Shown here piece by piece: positions 13,840 to 24,200 of a stretch of DNA of 64,000 nt. Origin of the DNA: Prosopocoilus inquinatus (lineage: Eukaryota; Arthropoda; Insecta; Coleoptera; Lucanidae); assembly GCA_036172665.1 (NCBI GenBank), contig CM069875.1:20739806-20803805 (forward strand), in the 5' to 3' direction. The translations under genes and the position numbers were made by a program. The notes beneath the pieces were generated by a model, which was not told where the DNA came from, ran no database searches, and saw only the letters and a list, made by a program, of their open reading frames with translations. Positions within the stretch are counted from its first letter, which is position 1, and each line of letters starts with the position of its first letter.

Positions 13840-13888
13840 GTTTCTGCTGAAGAAGCCCCAAGCAGGGCTGAAACAGCTGTCCAGAGGC
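13840..13888 (+). ncRNA. Hammerhead ribozyme, intact minimal motif (copy C)
   Basis: All conserved parts are present in order: stem I 5' strand GTTTCTG (13840-13846), core CTGAAGA (13847-13853), stem II AGCCC/GGGCT (13854-13858 with 13865-13869, six-base loop), GAAA (13870-13873), a 3-4 bp self-complementary stem III (ACAGCTGT, 13873-13880), C17 at 13881 as the predicted cleavage position, and stem I 3' strand CAGAGGC (13882-13888), which pairs with the 5' strand using two G-U wobbles. Minimal hammerheads with very short, often palindromic stem III are known from Penelope-like elements and other retroelements and are thought to work best as dimers. Cleavage activity has not been shown here. 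Confidence 0.85.
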
Positions 13889-14255
13889 TGCTCGAGGTTC
13901 TCACTGCAATCAAAAACGATTTGCACAAAAATTTTCTGTAAGCTAGAACGTTCATGTATTATATCCAAACCAATTAAGTCACAACCAACAAATGAGATAA
14001 ACAGTTTTAAAATGCTGAAATGTAATTCAATTTCCAGAAGTGTTCTTTCTTAACAAAAAACCAATAACTATTCTTGCATCTATGTTCTGTGTTTTATTGC
14101 AATATCGTCACGAGAACGTTCTAATATAAAAATAAATTAAGGCTTCATGAATAATTAAGTGAACAAGATTTTAGTAAGTCTATCTAGGTCAAGATGAACT
14201 TTGTTAAACAGTAGAAAGTCCAAAGGGTTTACAATTCTCATTTTGAAGATGAATT

Positions 14256-14811
14256 AATTTAAATTATTTTCAACTGAAATTTTCTTGTGGAACACATGCC
14301 TTTTTGCCTTTTAGAGCATAGCATAACAAATCACGTATAATAGATATGGGGAAAATGCAGAAAAAAAAAGGAAATTATGGAAATTAAGTGATTTGATTTA
14401 AATATCAAAATGTTGACTCTTGACAGCAGATCAATATTAGTTGCGAATCATCTAGCAAAATGAAAACTCTCTATTTAATGGCTTTCAATATTTACGAAAT
14501 GACAAAGTTTAATGTATTAAACTTTGTCATTTCATTTCACGTAATTTAAATTATTTTCAACTGAAATTTTCTTGTGGAACACATGCCTTTTTGCCTTTTA
14601 GAGCATAGCATAACAAATCACGTATAATAGATATGGGGAAAATGCAGAAAAAAAAAAGGAAATTATGGAAATTAAGTGATTTGATTTAAATATCAAAATG
14701 TTGACTCTTGACAGCAGATCAATATTAGTTGCGAATCATCTAGCAAAATGAAAACTCTCTATTTAATGGCTTTCAATATTTACGAAATGACAAAGTTTAA
14801 TGTATTAAACT
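14256..14811 (+). repeat. Near-identical 269-bp direct duplication
   Basis: Bases from 14256 (AATTTAAATTATTTTCAACT) to about 14524 recur from 14543 to about 14811, separated by 18 bp. I saw only one difference, the length of an A-run. The units hold no reading frame of note. Such identity in neutral DNA means a very recent duplication or an assembly duplication. Confidence 0.85.
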
Positions 14812-14819
14812 TTCAAATG

Positions 14820-15571
14820 TTAAATTTAGAAAAGTAAAGAAACCATGAGGTCACACATGACTGAATGCTTAATACTAAAAAAAAAAGAAATTTATTTCAG
14901 ATGTTCCAGAATTAATTTTGTTAAAAAGGGCTTGCAATGCTCCCAAGCACTTTTTCAAGTAGCAACCCCATAGTTTCTTTATTTTATAATAAAGTATTTT
15001 AAATTCTGAATACAATAGAACATTCTATTAAATTTTAAACTGAATACAATAATAATAAAATCTACGCCAACATTCCATATTTTACTGTCGATAGTTATCT
15101 AATATTAATATCCTACAAAGCTTTTGTGAGTAAGATAGTACCTACTTGTAAGTTGATTGACAAGGTACACCTCAAAAGAAGCCAACAAAGTGTGGAGTAT
15201 CACAAGGTTTTGTTTTGGACATACGTAGTACCCAGTTGTTCGTAATATCCTTTAACGACTTTCAATTCTCCTACCTTTATGTGGATGGCACATCTTTTTT
15301 AAAAATCACCGGCTGGAACAGAAAAGTATTGTATTGTAGAGTGATCCAGCTAAATGAAATCCCACATAAGAATTAAATTAGAATCATACTGGCATTTACG
15401 CTCAAACGATGATTTATAATAAAATTTATAATTATTTTGTTGGGAAGTTTTGGAAAAATTGAAATTTACGTCGGCGTTTCGCTGTGTGTTCGAAAGATTC
15501 TTTAGAAAAATAATTACATATTTTGCAATAAAAATAATGGTTGCTGCTACAATTGCTAACTTTCTTATTTA
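14820..15571. other. Non-coding stretch
   Basis: AT-rich sequence without a recognised gene or element. The last part may belong to the decayed retrotransposon that becomes recognisable at 15572. Confidence 0.3.
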
Positions 15572-15935
15572 TTGCCACAAGGATCAATATTAGGCCCTCT
15601 TTTGTTTATAATCTATTTGAATGGTTTTTCTAATTATATAAGTGACAGTAAGGTAATACTATTCGCAAGACAGCATAACAATTATAAATGATACTAGTGA
15701 AATTGATATAAATTTTCATCATATTAAATTGTTGTCCAAAGACTGGTTTACGGAGAATAACTTATGCGTAAATATTGAAAAAAAAACTCAAAATTTCAAT
15801 TTCCCACTAAAGCAGCAATATAAAAATGATGACACTGTAAAATTTTTAGGGATCACCCTTGATACTAAGTTTTCTTTTAAACAGCATATTATATTGTTAA
15901 GCAAAAAATTAACATTAATCATCATTATTTTTATA
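15572..15935 (+). pseudogene. Non-LTR (jockey-like) reverse transcriptase fragment
   Basis: The translation shows RT landmarks: LPQGSILGPLLFIIYLNGF (palm region before the catalytic site), then LFA followed by a frameshift exactly where the (F/Y)ADD catalytic motif should be, then SKDWFTENNLCVNIEKKTQ, then VKFLGITLDTKFSFKQHI, the segment that follows the catalytic core in jockey/CR1-type elements. The catalytic aspartates are not intact. The 5' part of the element is missing and the 3' part is interrupted by an insertion, resuming at 16647. Confidence 0.85.
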
Positions 15936-15965
15936 CAACGGCGGATTTCACAAACTATGTACAGC

Positions 15966-16628
15966 CGGCGTAACTAATGTCATAGGGAAATATCTTCTTT
16001 AAAGTTTACGCACCAGGGTCGAACCGCAATAAATATAAAATCTGCAGTATTTAAATTTTATGATATGCAAATACAATGATTATAGGAAACGAATTTCAGT
16101 GTTGCTATTAAGCTGGTATCACTCTTGCGGCGTTCGTTTCAGTCTTAATGTGTTGAATCGGTGGTGTTGTTTATATACATCCCAAAAGTGATGTTAATTT
16201 AACGTGTTTTCTGTTGACCCACAACTCATTAGTGTTCATTCAACAGAAAACACGTTAAATGAACATCACTTTTGGGATGTATATTAACAACACCACCGAT
16301 TCAACACATTATTTTTCTCAGTGTGTAATACAGATGTTTAATTTACTAATTACATCAACTAAGTAAGAGTATTGATACCTTTCATTAGAAAAATTAATTA
16401 ATTTTTGGCCCAGGAAATTTTTTGTGCTTGCAGTTGATATATATTTTGGAATTATTTATAACGGAGGTTAGTGTCCTTTACGACCCTGACAATAATTGTT
16501 ATTGAGATTCATGGTAATCTACCCCTTGTAAAATTTACGCCCGCTCAATTCATTATTTCTTAAAGGAGATTTACTGTAGTACTAATTTTTGTGTTTTTAC
16601 TTTCCCTATGACATTATTATTTACGCCG
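15966..16628. mobile_element. 663-bp foldback element inserted in the RT
   Basis: The ends CGGCGTAACTAATGTCATAG (15966) and its reverse complement (ending TTACGCCG at 16628) form terminal inverted repeats of about 27 bp with small differences. The two halves of the jockey-like reverse transcriptase lie on either side, so this element landed inside it. No open frame. It carries a large internal palindrome. I could not identify a clean target-site duplication. Confidence 0.7.
16147..16310. repeat. 164-bp palindrome within the foldback element
   Basis: Arms of about 70 bp (starting AATGTGTTGAATCGGTGGTG and ending in its reverse complement) flank a spacer of about 20 bp. Few mismatches are visible. 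It lies in the middle of the 15966-16628 element and may be a separate hairpin insertion. Confidence 0.8.
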
Positions 16629-16646
16629 ATAGTATATCTATCACGA

Positions 16647-16840
16647 TAAGATATCCTTAGGACTTTTCTACAATCAAATTAATTACAGTATCCTTTTGTG
16701 GAGAAATTCTACAGAATGGGAAAAAAATATATTTGTCATAAAAGAGCTATTGAAATAATAACAAATGGTAATAATTTAGACTCATGCAGAAAATTATTTA
16801 AAGTTAACTAGGCTCTTTATTTATCAGTGTATGTTATACA
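16647..16840 (+). pseudogene. Jockey-like reverse transcriptase, C-terminal remnant
   Basis: The translation gives NYSILLWRNSTEWEK, then after a one-base shift RAIEIITNGNNLDSCRKLF followed by a stop and ALYLSVYVIH. These match the thumb/C-terminal region of jockey-type proteins (a YGI-LWG motif, an RAIRII motif, a DSC motif, then a leucine-rich block). It continues the fragment at 15572-15935. Frameshifts and stops make it non-functional. Confidence 0.75.
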
Positions 16841-16923
16841 TACAAAAAAAAAACTTTTTCTAAACGTACAGATAATCACCATTTCGATTCTAGAGATAGG
16901 GAATCCCTAATATCTCTTAAATG

Positions 16924-17514
16924 TACTAGGTGTCTCACAACGAATGGAGGAGATTGAAAGGGCAGCTGTAGGACATCAAAATAAAACTTTTTTTTGTAAT
17001 TCGCTTTTGACCAAAACCCAATAATAAGAAAGATACAGCAGTTTAACTTTCTTAATTTCTTCTTTAATTTACATCTATAGCTTCTTAATTAATAAAAATT
17101 ATATCACAAAATGCTACTTTATTGTTAAATAAACACTAAATTTATTGAAACCACAATTCATTAAATGTCTATTTTAATCTGTTTCCTAGTTTTGTTTTTA
17201 ATTAGTAGGCGGTGCACAACGACATGAAAACCCGTTTTTGCGAAATAGCCGTAACATTAACGTGACTACATTTTTTAAAATAGTTGTTTAATGTAAGGCA
17301 GTGTTCAATTAACTCACAAATGCCTCAAATTTGAATTTAAAACGTAAAATATTACTACAGGCAGTAGCTTTTGCTTGTTAACTAATTTCACTTTAAATTC
17401 TTGTAACTTTTTAGTTATTTATTTTTTACCAAAAATTTATTAAGAAAAAAGCTTTAATTTGATCTCCCCTAGCTACTCTTTTAATCTCATCCGTAGGTTA
17501 TGAGACACCCAGTA
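16924..17514. mobile_element. TA-flanked MITE, family 1, copy 1
   Basis: Ends TA|CTAGGTGTCTCACAACG and GAGACACCCAG|TA are inverted repeats next to TA dinucleotides, as in Tc1/mariner-mobilised MITEs. The interior (AATTCGCTTTTGACCAAAACC, GTAGGCGGTGCACAAC and others) aligns along its length with 44691-45407. Length 591 bp, no coding capacity. Confidence 0.8.
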
Positions 17515-17932
17515 TATTAAATTTAGTACATGAAAGCTTTATTAAAACAGGAATATAAAGTGTTTCAATAATCTTCCACAGAAAACAGAGAACTTAGCGT
17601 TAAATAAATTTAACATCAAAAACCAGACTTATCTCCTTACTTGTCTCCATATACCTTCAGTAAATATCTAGAGCCGCAGGATGTTATTGAATATGATGAT
17701 AATAAGTATACCATGTATAGAACATCAAAATAATAGGATTTAACTTAATTTATGTACTGGGTGTATTAGAAATAAATGTATTAATTTTAGCACGGAATGT
17801 AGTCAGCTAAATGAAATATTTTTTTCTATTTGACTTTTTTATTTACAGCTGTCTAAACTGATTTAAAATTTGGTACGTATTACATTTCCATAATCCTTAA
17901 ATACAGTGAAGGAAAACTGTAATTGCACATAA

Positions 17933-18250
17933 CTATTGCACTTTTAAAATTTGCCAAACTGTCAAATGCGATGCACCTTGCTGAAGTGTGTAGACAGTTG
18001 ATTGAAATGTATGCCTTTTGGGTAAAATACGATTAGGAAACGAATTGATGAAGTCTTTGTGCTTCCATTCAGCATTTCCACAAGCTCTACGATACACCAT
18101 GAGAGTATCTGTTAATTCTTGATTAGAAAAGTTGTATGCGTTTATAAAAATGACAACTGTCTTGACACATAAATAATTGTATCCGCCATAACAATAGTGG
18201 TCAAAGTTGTCATGGTTTGTCGGAAAGAGGTTCAATTCAAAACCAAACAA
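17933..18250 (-). pseudogene. DUF4817-type transposon protein fragment
   Basis: A 105-codon minus-strand frame contains FSNQELTDTLMVYRRACGN, then KHKDFINSFPNR, KRHTFQSTVY and LQQGASH. This is the pattern of the DUF4817 helix-turn-helix domain found at the N-terminus of many insect transposon proteins (a Y-A-GNA block, then a YP-RR-P-R-TF block, then a LRETG-like block). Only this domain (residues about 40-95) is recognisable. The C-terminal transposase part is absent and the first 40 residues show no similarity I recognise. Most likely a decayed transposon remnant rather than a host gene. Confidence 0.65.
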
Positions 18251-18419
18251 CTCGTTTGCTCAAAAATAGGGATAAAAAATACGAAAAAATTAACATTTTC
18301 AAAATGCTATAAAATAAAATTGTTCAGCTTGGCGAGTTCTTCTATCGTTTAAAATTAACACTCGTGTTTCTGATACATCCAGTATATAAAAAGTTGTTAA
18401 TTTCTCAGGTAAGTCTTGC

Positions 18420-19265
18420 AATTTTCGGTCTTTCAACTTATCGCGACAGAACTTTCAAAGTTAATGATAGTTTCTGTGATAGTTACTTTCAAGAGAGCAA
18501 CATTTGTTTTCGCGACAGTAACTATCACAAAAACTGTTATCATAAAAACAAGCCTTTAACTCATATTTGCACACCGACTAAAGTTTTAATATTTTAAAAT
18601 CACCCAAGAAAAAAATGTATGATTTTTTTCCTATGATGAAAACAACTGTCACGCATACTGTCCATACTATCACTGTGTAAATTACTTAACAGTCGGTTTC
18701 ACGTTTTCGTCACATAACTTTCATACTAAACTACCATAACTGTCTTGACGGTAATAGTTTCTGTGATAGTTGTTGTCATGAAGGCAACTATCATATCGTA
18801 TAAATTACTTGACAGTTACCATTTCGTGATACAACTTTCAAACTAGGCCTGTTCATACAGAATTTCTGACTGATTTGAAACCGTCAGAACCAGTTGTCAA
18901 AATACAGAGGGTGTTCAATTTAAAAATTGAAAATTTTCTCGCTCACCCTGTATATAGAAACTGCTGAACTGTTAGCATAAGTAAAATCTACATAAAAAAT
19001 CGTGTAAGACCATATTTTTAGTTTCTTGTATTCATTAATAATTAAAATAATTAAGGACGGTTCTCATTTATAAAACTAACCCTGTACACGAGATAAAATT
19101 GTTTTCGTGTCAATAACTATCACAGAAACTACTATCACCATGAAACGAAGTTACGGTATAAAAGTGGTGTCACGAGAGCAAGATAGTTACTATCAAGTAA
19201 TTTACGCGATGATAGTATTTCCGATAGTTATCATAGCTATCGTTACTGCAACTATCATATTACTA
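18420..19265. repeat. Cluster of interspersed ACTATCA / TGATAGT inverted motifs
   Basis: Motifs such as GTGATAGTT, AACTATCAC, GATAGTTACT and CAACTATCAT recur many times in both orientations, together with TAAATTACTTGACAGT blocks and TTTCTGTGATAGTT blocks at about 18467 and 18758. The arrangement gives several overlapping imperfect stem-loops. No protein is encoded. It could be a foldback element or several overlapping MITE copies. Confidence 0.55.
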
Positions 19266-21070
19266 TTTTTCTGAAAATGAGACCTAACTAAAGGAGATAT
19301 ATAATTGCACATAAACAAATCTACAAAAAATCATTGCTAGTCAAATTTCGATTTTTTTCGAAAACTCAAAAATAAAGAGTTTTTCCTGTTATGAACCCAA
19401 TCCGTGGACATTTTTAATTTTTTGTTTTTCTAGGTTTATGGTCTCAGCCAAACTGTAAAAAAACAATGTTTGTAAACTCTTATTATAATGAAGTAAATTT
19501 TGATTGCAACTGAAGCCGTTCATTAAATCACAAAAGAAATTTAAGTGCACCTATAAGATTGCTTTTTAATTATGCAGTGGGTGGAACAGTATTTTCTTAA
19601 GAAGTTAAACATTCAAATCTGACAGGTTATTTACATAAAACAACGCTGAAAACTAAAATTACATTCACTCTTCGAAAGAGATTACTCGCTAACTGCATTC
19701 GTTATACACCAAAGGCGACGGAGTCTTGTTAGCTTTTAATTTGTCGTTGTGCACTGGCTACATTTACCAGAAGTTTCATCTTAAACTTTTGCTTCAACGA
19801 TCGCTTTGTTAACTTAATGAAATATGAAAATGATTTACACATATTTGCTTAAAGGACGGTGATAAAATTTATATGAAATATTAGGCAAGTTTTCAGTAAA
19901 ATGGTAATTGGACATTCAAGTTATCTTAAGGAAATAAATTTAATAGTACACACGTGCAAGCGCATCATAGAATAGATAATTCCAGAAATTATTCTGTTTT
20001 TAATGAATCGATTATTCAAAACGACACTGAGTATTTATGGTTGTCCATCATGCACTATTATATTTTTAAATAAAAAAAGCTATAAAATTTTAATTAAAAA
20101 CACGAGTGTTGACTTTAATTTAATCTGTTATTCCTTGTATAATTTCGAAATTAATGAAGTGATCGACATAAAACGTAATATCAAAAGGTTAATTGGTATT
20201 AATTTAATCTGATGCTATACACGTCTTATATGTACACATTTCCTGTAATGATTGAAACTATCGAAATTCTATTAATTTTTTTATATTCTTTGATAAATGG
20301 CGTTTTCGTATTAGCTGGGAGTATTATGAAAGTTAAAAAACAATGTTCGATATGTGATTACTTGCACTTTTAATTAACAAACAGGCATTTCTGTATGTAT
20401 ACAAGTTACGTTAATTTATTTCTATATAACATCCAACATGCCTATGTTTCAAAGTGTAAGGAACTCCAAAAGAAGACATCAAAACAACTTATCCCTAAAC
20501 CTTAAATTCACGAACTCATCTAGTATCAGTTCAGTCAAAGAAATGTCGCATCTTCACAACAACTATAAATTATCAATTACACTGAAGAACGCCATCCGAT
20601 AATTAAAGATGGATAATGTATGCGTGCGTCCTGAAGTACACAAGCCTCGGGCAGAAATTCAGAGATAAAAAGGTCAGCGCAGTAATTGAAAGGTCCGAAT
20701 GATTAAAAAATCAATTTATCATCGTCGCTTCTCAGAACTCATCAGATATACAAACAAATATGTAAGATTAAATGAGAAGACATCCTATCTCTTTTTATTA
20801 TTGCTTTGATTATTTTATTTATTCACCACAGTGTATGCTACTTAATGTTATAAGCTCTATAAATATTGAAGTATGTGGTATAATATTGACATCGCTGTTA
20901 AGTTATCTCCTTGAATAAGTACGTCTGGAAATGGTTACTTTTTTTTATTAAAATGAAAAATATTTAAAATATTGTCACAATAAAACAGGGGTTTAGTTCT
21001 CTCTCTGTCATGATTTTGTCTCCACCATGACATCTTTAACGATTGCAAGAGATACATTACATTATCTCCT
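19266..21070. other. Intergenic stretch
   Basis: No gene or clearly bounded element recognised. A 69-codon plus-strand frame at 20003 has no conserved motif and a composition like the surrounding AT-rich DNA. Confidence 0.35.
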
Positions 21071-21074
21071 GTCG

Positions 21075-21570
21075 CTATTAAAGGAGAAGTATCTATTCAA
21101 GGAATCCATTTAAAGGAAGAATATCCAGACTCAAAGATCATAATTTACATAACCCTTTAATTATACAACAACCACTCCCACGTTCCACTTACTCTTTCAC
21201 TTTCTTATAAAAAAAATTACAATCCTACCATAAACCACCGTGTGACTTAACAGTAACTTTCCTTTTTGAGTAAAGTATAATAGTAAAGTTTAACTTTGTT
21301 GCAAGTTCATTAAAAGAAAAGTGCCTTTGCAAGGAATTCATTTAAGGCAGAGCTGTCAGATTCAAAGATCACAAAACAAAGATATTTTACATAACCCTGT
21401 ACTTTCATTATACAACAACAACAACAACTCTCACTTTTCCTCTTACTTTTTCACTCTCTTATAAAAAAAAATTACAATCATTTTATACCATAAAGCACCG
21501 TGCGTGACGTAACATTCAATTTCTTTTTCGTAAAGTATAAGAGTAAAGTATAACTTTGTCACGAATTCAA
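21075..21570 (+). repeat. Diverged tandem duplication, two ~240-bp units
   Basis: Unit 1 (about 21077-21305) and unit 2 (about 21312-21570) share, in order, AAGGAAT(T)CATTTAA, CAGA(C)TCAAAGATCA, TTTACATAACCCT, TTATACAACAAC, CTTTTTCACTCTCTTATAAA, ATTACAATC, CATAAA(C)CACCGTG and a final AAAGTATAA-AGTAAAGT block. Small indels and substitutions separate them, so the duplication is old compared with the one at 14256. Confidence 0.75.
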
Positions 21571-22135
21571 ACAACCCAATTTTGTCGCAGTATATCATTC
21601 AAACAACGGATTTTTTATATTTATTTAAGTATATTAGTGTTTCCTGTGAGAAATAAATTTCTGCTTGTTTTATAAAATAAACGGAAAATCTTGAAAATAA
21701 TGGCAATGTTGTTTGTTTAGGTTATTAATGTATTCGTATGGATTATTTGTTACTGATTGACTTACCATATTAAGAACACTAAATAACAGAATACAACATT
21801 TCGATTATTATCTTTCTATTAATTACACACGTCGTTTTTCAAATAGAAACTAATTTAAACCGCGCGCACGGTTCTGTTTTTATAAAACGTGACTATAATT
21901 TCGCACATTTTCAAAAACTGAAGAACTTTCCAGTACAATTTTAGTACCAGCTAAAACATACATCAAATCATCGTGTAACTGTATAATTATAAAAATAAAA
22001 ATCTATTGGTCGGCAGGATGGGATCCAATAGTACAATGCTGGAAGTCTAAGCTTGATCGCAAGCATCGTAAGGTATTTATGGTTTATGCATTTAAATGAT
22101 ATATAAATAATTAGAGCAGACAGTATTATTTTGCC

Positions 22136-22200
22136 AAAAGTTGGCAACACAGGCTTACAGTTTGAAATTAAAATTTTAAGTGTCAGAATTTGTCTTGTCT
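22136..22200. repeat. Fragment related to the MITE at 60631
   Basis: CCAAAAGTTGGCAACACAGG followed by ACAGTTTGAAATTAAAA and GTGTCAGAATTTG matches, in reverse complement, the 60875-60945 part of the TA-flanked MITE at 60631-60984. It is a truncated copy. Confidence 0.55.
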
Positions 22201-22329
22201 CATAATGGGAACCGGAGGGCGTTTCCTGAACACGTAAGTATACTGATTGAGTGACCTTATATAAATTTCAGGTCACTGAATCAACACACTTACGTGTTCA
22301 GGTAACGCCATCCCATTCCCATTATGAGT
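22198..22329. repeat. 132-bp hairpin element
   Basis: CTCATAATGGGAA near 22199 pairs with TTCCCATTATGAG ending at 22329, and CCTGAACACGTAAGT pairs with ACTTACGTGTTCAGG further in. The arms of roughly 55 bp close on a short AT loop. A hairpin MITE with no coding capacity. Confidence 0.75.
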
Positions 22330-22962
22330 TTACTGTGTAACAAAGATAACAAATACAAATGTTGCAGGAGAAACAAAGAAAAATTTTACTTTACACTTTC
22401 AGGGAATTCTGTTTACTACAATGATAGTAGTTTACGGCCGACTGTCTAGTCAAAAATGTATTAGGTTATGTTATTCTCCTCAGCCATAGGAAATTGTTAT
22501 TTGTGAAACGTCACTTTGAATAACAAACTTTCGATTGTGTTTTTATCCCCAGATGAGTTTATTATGCGACAAGAATAGATAGAAGAAATCCATAAAAAAA
22601 TCACTAATATCACTACCTGAACAGAAAATGTGTGCATGCCTTGAGTTGTAAAAAAAGAGAAATACATACTTACAATTTGTTACTATCCGCTGCCATCTTC
22701 AGTAGATGCCGTCTTCTTGATCACAAGAGAGGTGACTGTGACGTGCCTATCGCTATCTTATGTACTAATTCGTTCCGCTCCAATGAAGCGTGCTCTCTAA
22801 AACGAGCGTCTCACTAGATTATGTCAATCAAGTCAAGCAACACGAGGCCCATGATCGGTGTTCATTAAATCTCTCTTACTTTTGTATATGAAAATGATTT
22901 CAAATTCTAGTCTAATTCCCTGTTGCTTGAGGTTGCTTTTACTAACCTAAGATCGTTTAAAT

Positions 22963-23260
22963 CTATTTTATGACTGGTGTCAAAATATGTTGGGCAACAC
23001 TGGATTTTTCAATTCTATTGTACTTTAAATGAGCTAAGTGTTCTTTAAAACGTGTCAGTATATTTCTTTTTGTTTGCCCAACATATTTTTCAGTACACCT
23101 TTGACAAGATATTTCATAGATTCCTGATTTCTGATTTGGTTCAGTTTTGTCTTTAGGGTTTGCCAGTAAACGTTTTAAGGTATTAATATTAGTATGTGCG
23201 AGTGTGTACCCCTGCGTTTTAAAAATGTTATTTAAACCTTTGGAGCAATATTTATCAAAC
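22963..23260 (-). pseudogene. GIY-YIG endonuclease domain of the Penelope-like element
   Basis: The minus-strand translation reads LLANPKDKTEPNQKSG, then GIYEISCQRCTEKYVGQTKR, then NILTRFKEHLAHLKYN and a stop at 22963. It shows the GIY motif, the C-x2-C pair, the YVG (YIG-equivalent) motif, a conserved Arg in the helix and EH. This is the endonuclease placed C-terminal to RT in Penelope-like elements, where it nicks target DNA for integration. The block from GIY to the stop is open. Frameshifts occur upstream, near 23220-23280. Confidence 0.85.
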
Positions 23261-23334
23261 GGAATTTTAATGTATTTGGATATGCTTCTTTTGGACTTTG
23301 TTTAGAATTTTCCTTAAAGTATTTTCTATGACAT

Positions 23335-23880
23335 CTACCGAGTAAACATTGTGGACTGCTGTGTCTTTAATAAATCTGATTTCTTTGTTGTATCTTTTGA
23401 GAGTTGGAAGTTGACTAATTTATTAAGTAGAAAAGAAATTGCAGAATTTATGCGATTTATGCGATAAGACATGCCGTGAGTCATTAACAATAAATCTGTT
23501 GGTGCTTGTTTCTTTCCTATATATATCAAATTCTAATTTGTTTTCACTATTTCTAATAAGCAAGGCATCCAGTTTCCCATCAACCTCTTTTTCAACCGTG
23601 AATTTAATCATCATCATCTACATACCTAAACCAAATTTTTGGGAAATAATTACAATTTTCTTTGAGGGAAGTTTCTAAATTACACATAAAAAGATTAGCA
23701 AGATATGGTGACAAGCAGTTTCCCATTGAAATTCCTTGAGTTTGTTTCAAAGATTCCACATGCACTTGGAAACAATTTTGTGACATACATAAGTTTGTAA
23801 GTTGCAAAAATTCATCTATCTTACATTGTTCTGTGTTGTTGGTGGCTAAGAGATCTTGCAGGTAATTTAATGTAGTTGAA
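23335..23880 (-). pseudogene. Penelope-like reverse transcriptase, broken
   Basis: Minus strand, three frames. The first (23604-23807) has QGISMGNCLSPYLANLFM, equal to the Penelope G-x-AMG-SPLSP-ANIFM motif, and ends in RYVDDDD, the catalytic YVDD box with a slipped repeat. After a frameshift the second (23423-23617) has DALLIRNSENKLEFDIYRKE and TNRF, the segment that follows the catalytic box. A second shift leads to ISFLLNKLVNFQL (23335-23529). The N-terminal fingers are missing: sequence upstream of about 23880 runs into the pLTR copy. Confidence 0.85.
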
Positions 23881-24200
23881 ATGGGGATACTGGGAAATAA
23901 TGATTATACATTATAAAATTTCATAGAAAAATAAAATAGATTTAAACAGTCTTAGGTTAGTAAAAGCAACGTCAAGCAACAGGGAATTAGACGGGTTTGA
24001 AACCGTTTCCATATACAAAAATAAGAGAGATTTAATGAACACCGATTATGGGCCTTTGGTAGGTTCCATGTTGCTTGACATGGTTGACGCAATCCAGTGA
24101 GACACTCGCGTTAGAGAGCACGCTTCATTGGAGCGGAACGAATTAGTATATAAGGTAGCGATAGGCATGACACAGTCACTTCTCTTGTGATCAAGAAGAA

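Larger units (their letters stand above)
13506..13945. repeat. Inverted pair of hammerhead-bearing repeats
   Basis: Two copies of the hammerhead repeat lie head to head. Copy B is on the minus strand (about 13660-13748) and copy C on the plus strand (about 13830-13935). They share the tract from the ribozyme through CTCGAGGTTCTCACTGCAAT to a GATTTGCACAAAA tail. The blocks CTAGAACATATAAAATAGCGACAT and its relatives frame them, again in both orientations. The whole reads as a foldback built from one repeat unit. Confidence 0.7.

Noticed and set aside
20003..20212. 69-codon plus-strand frame
   Set aside because: Composition matches local AT-rich DNA, with no motif, partner exons or neighbours to support it.
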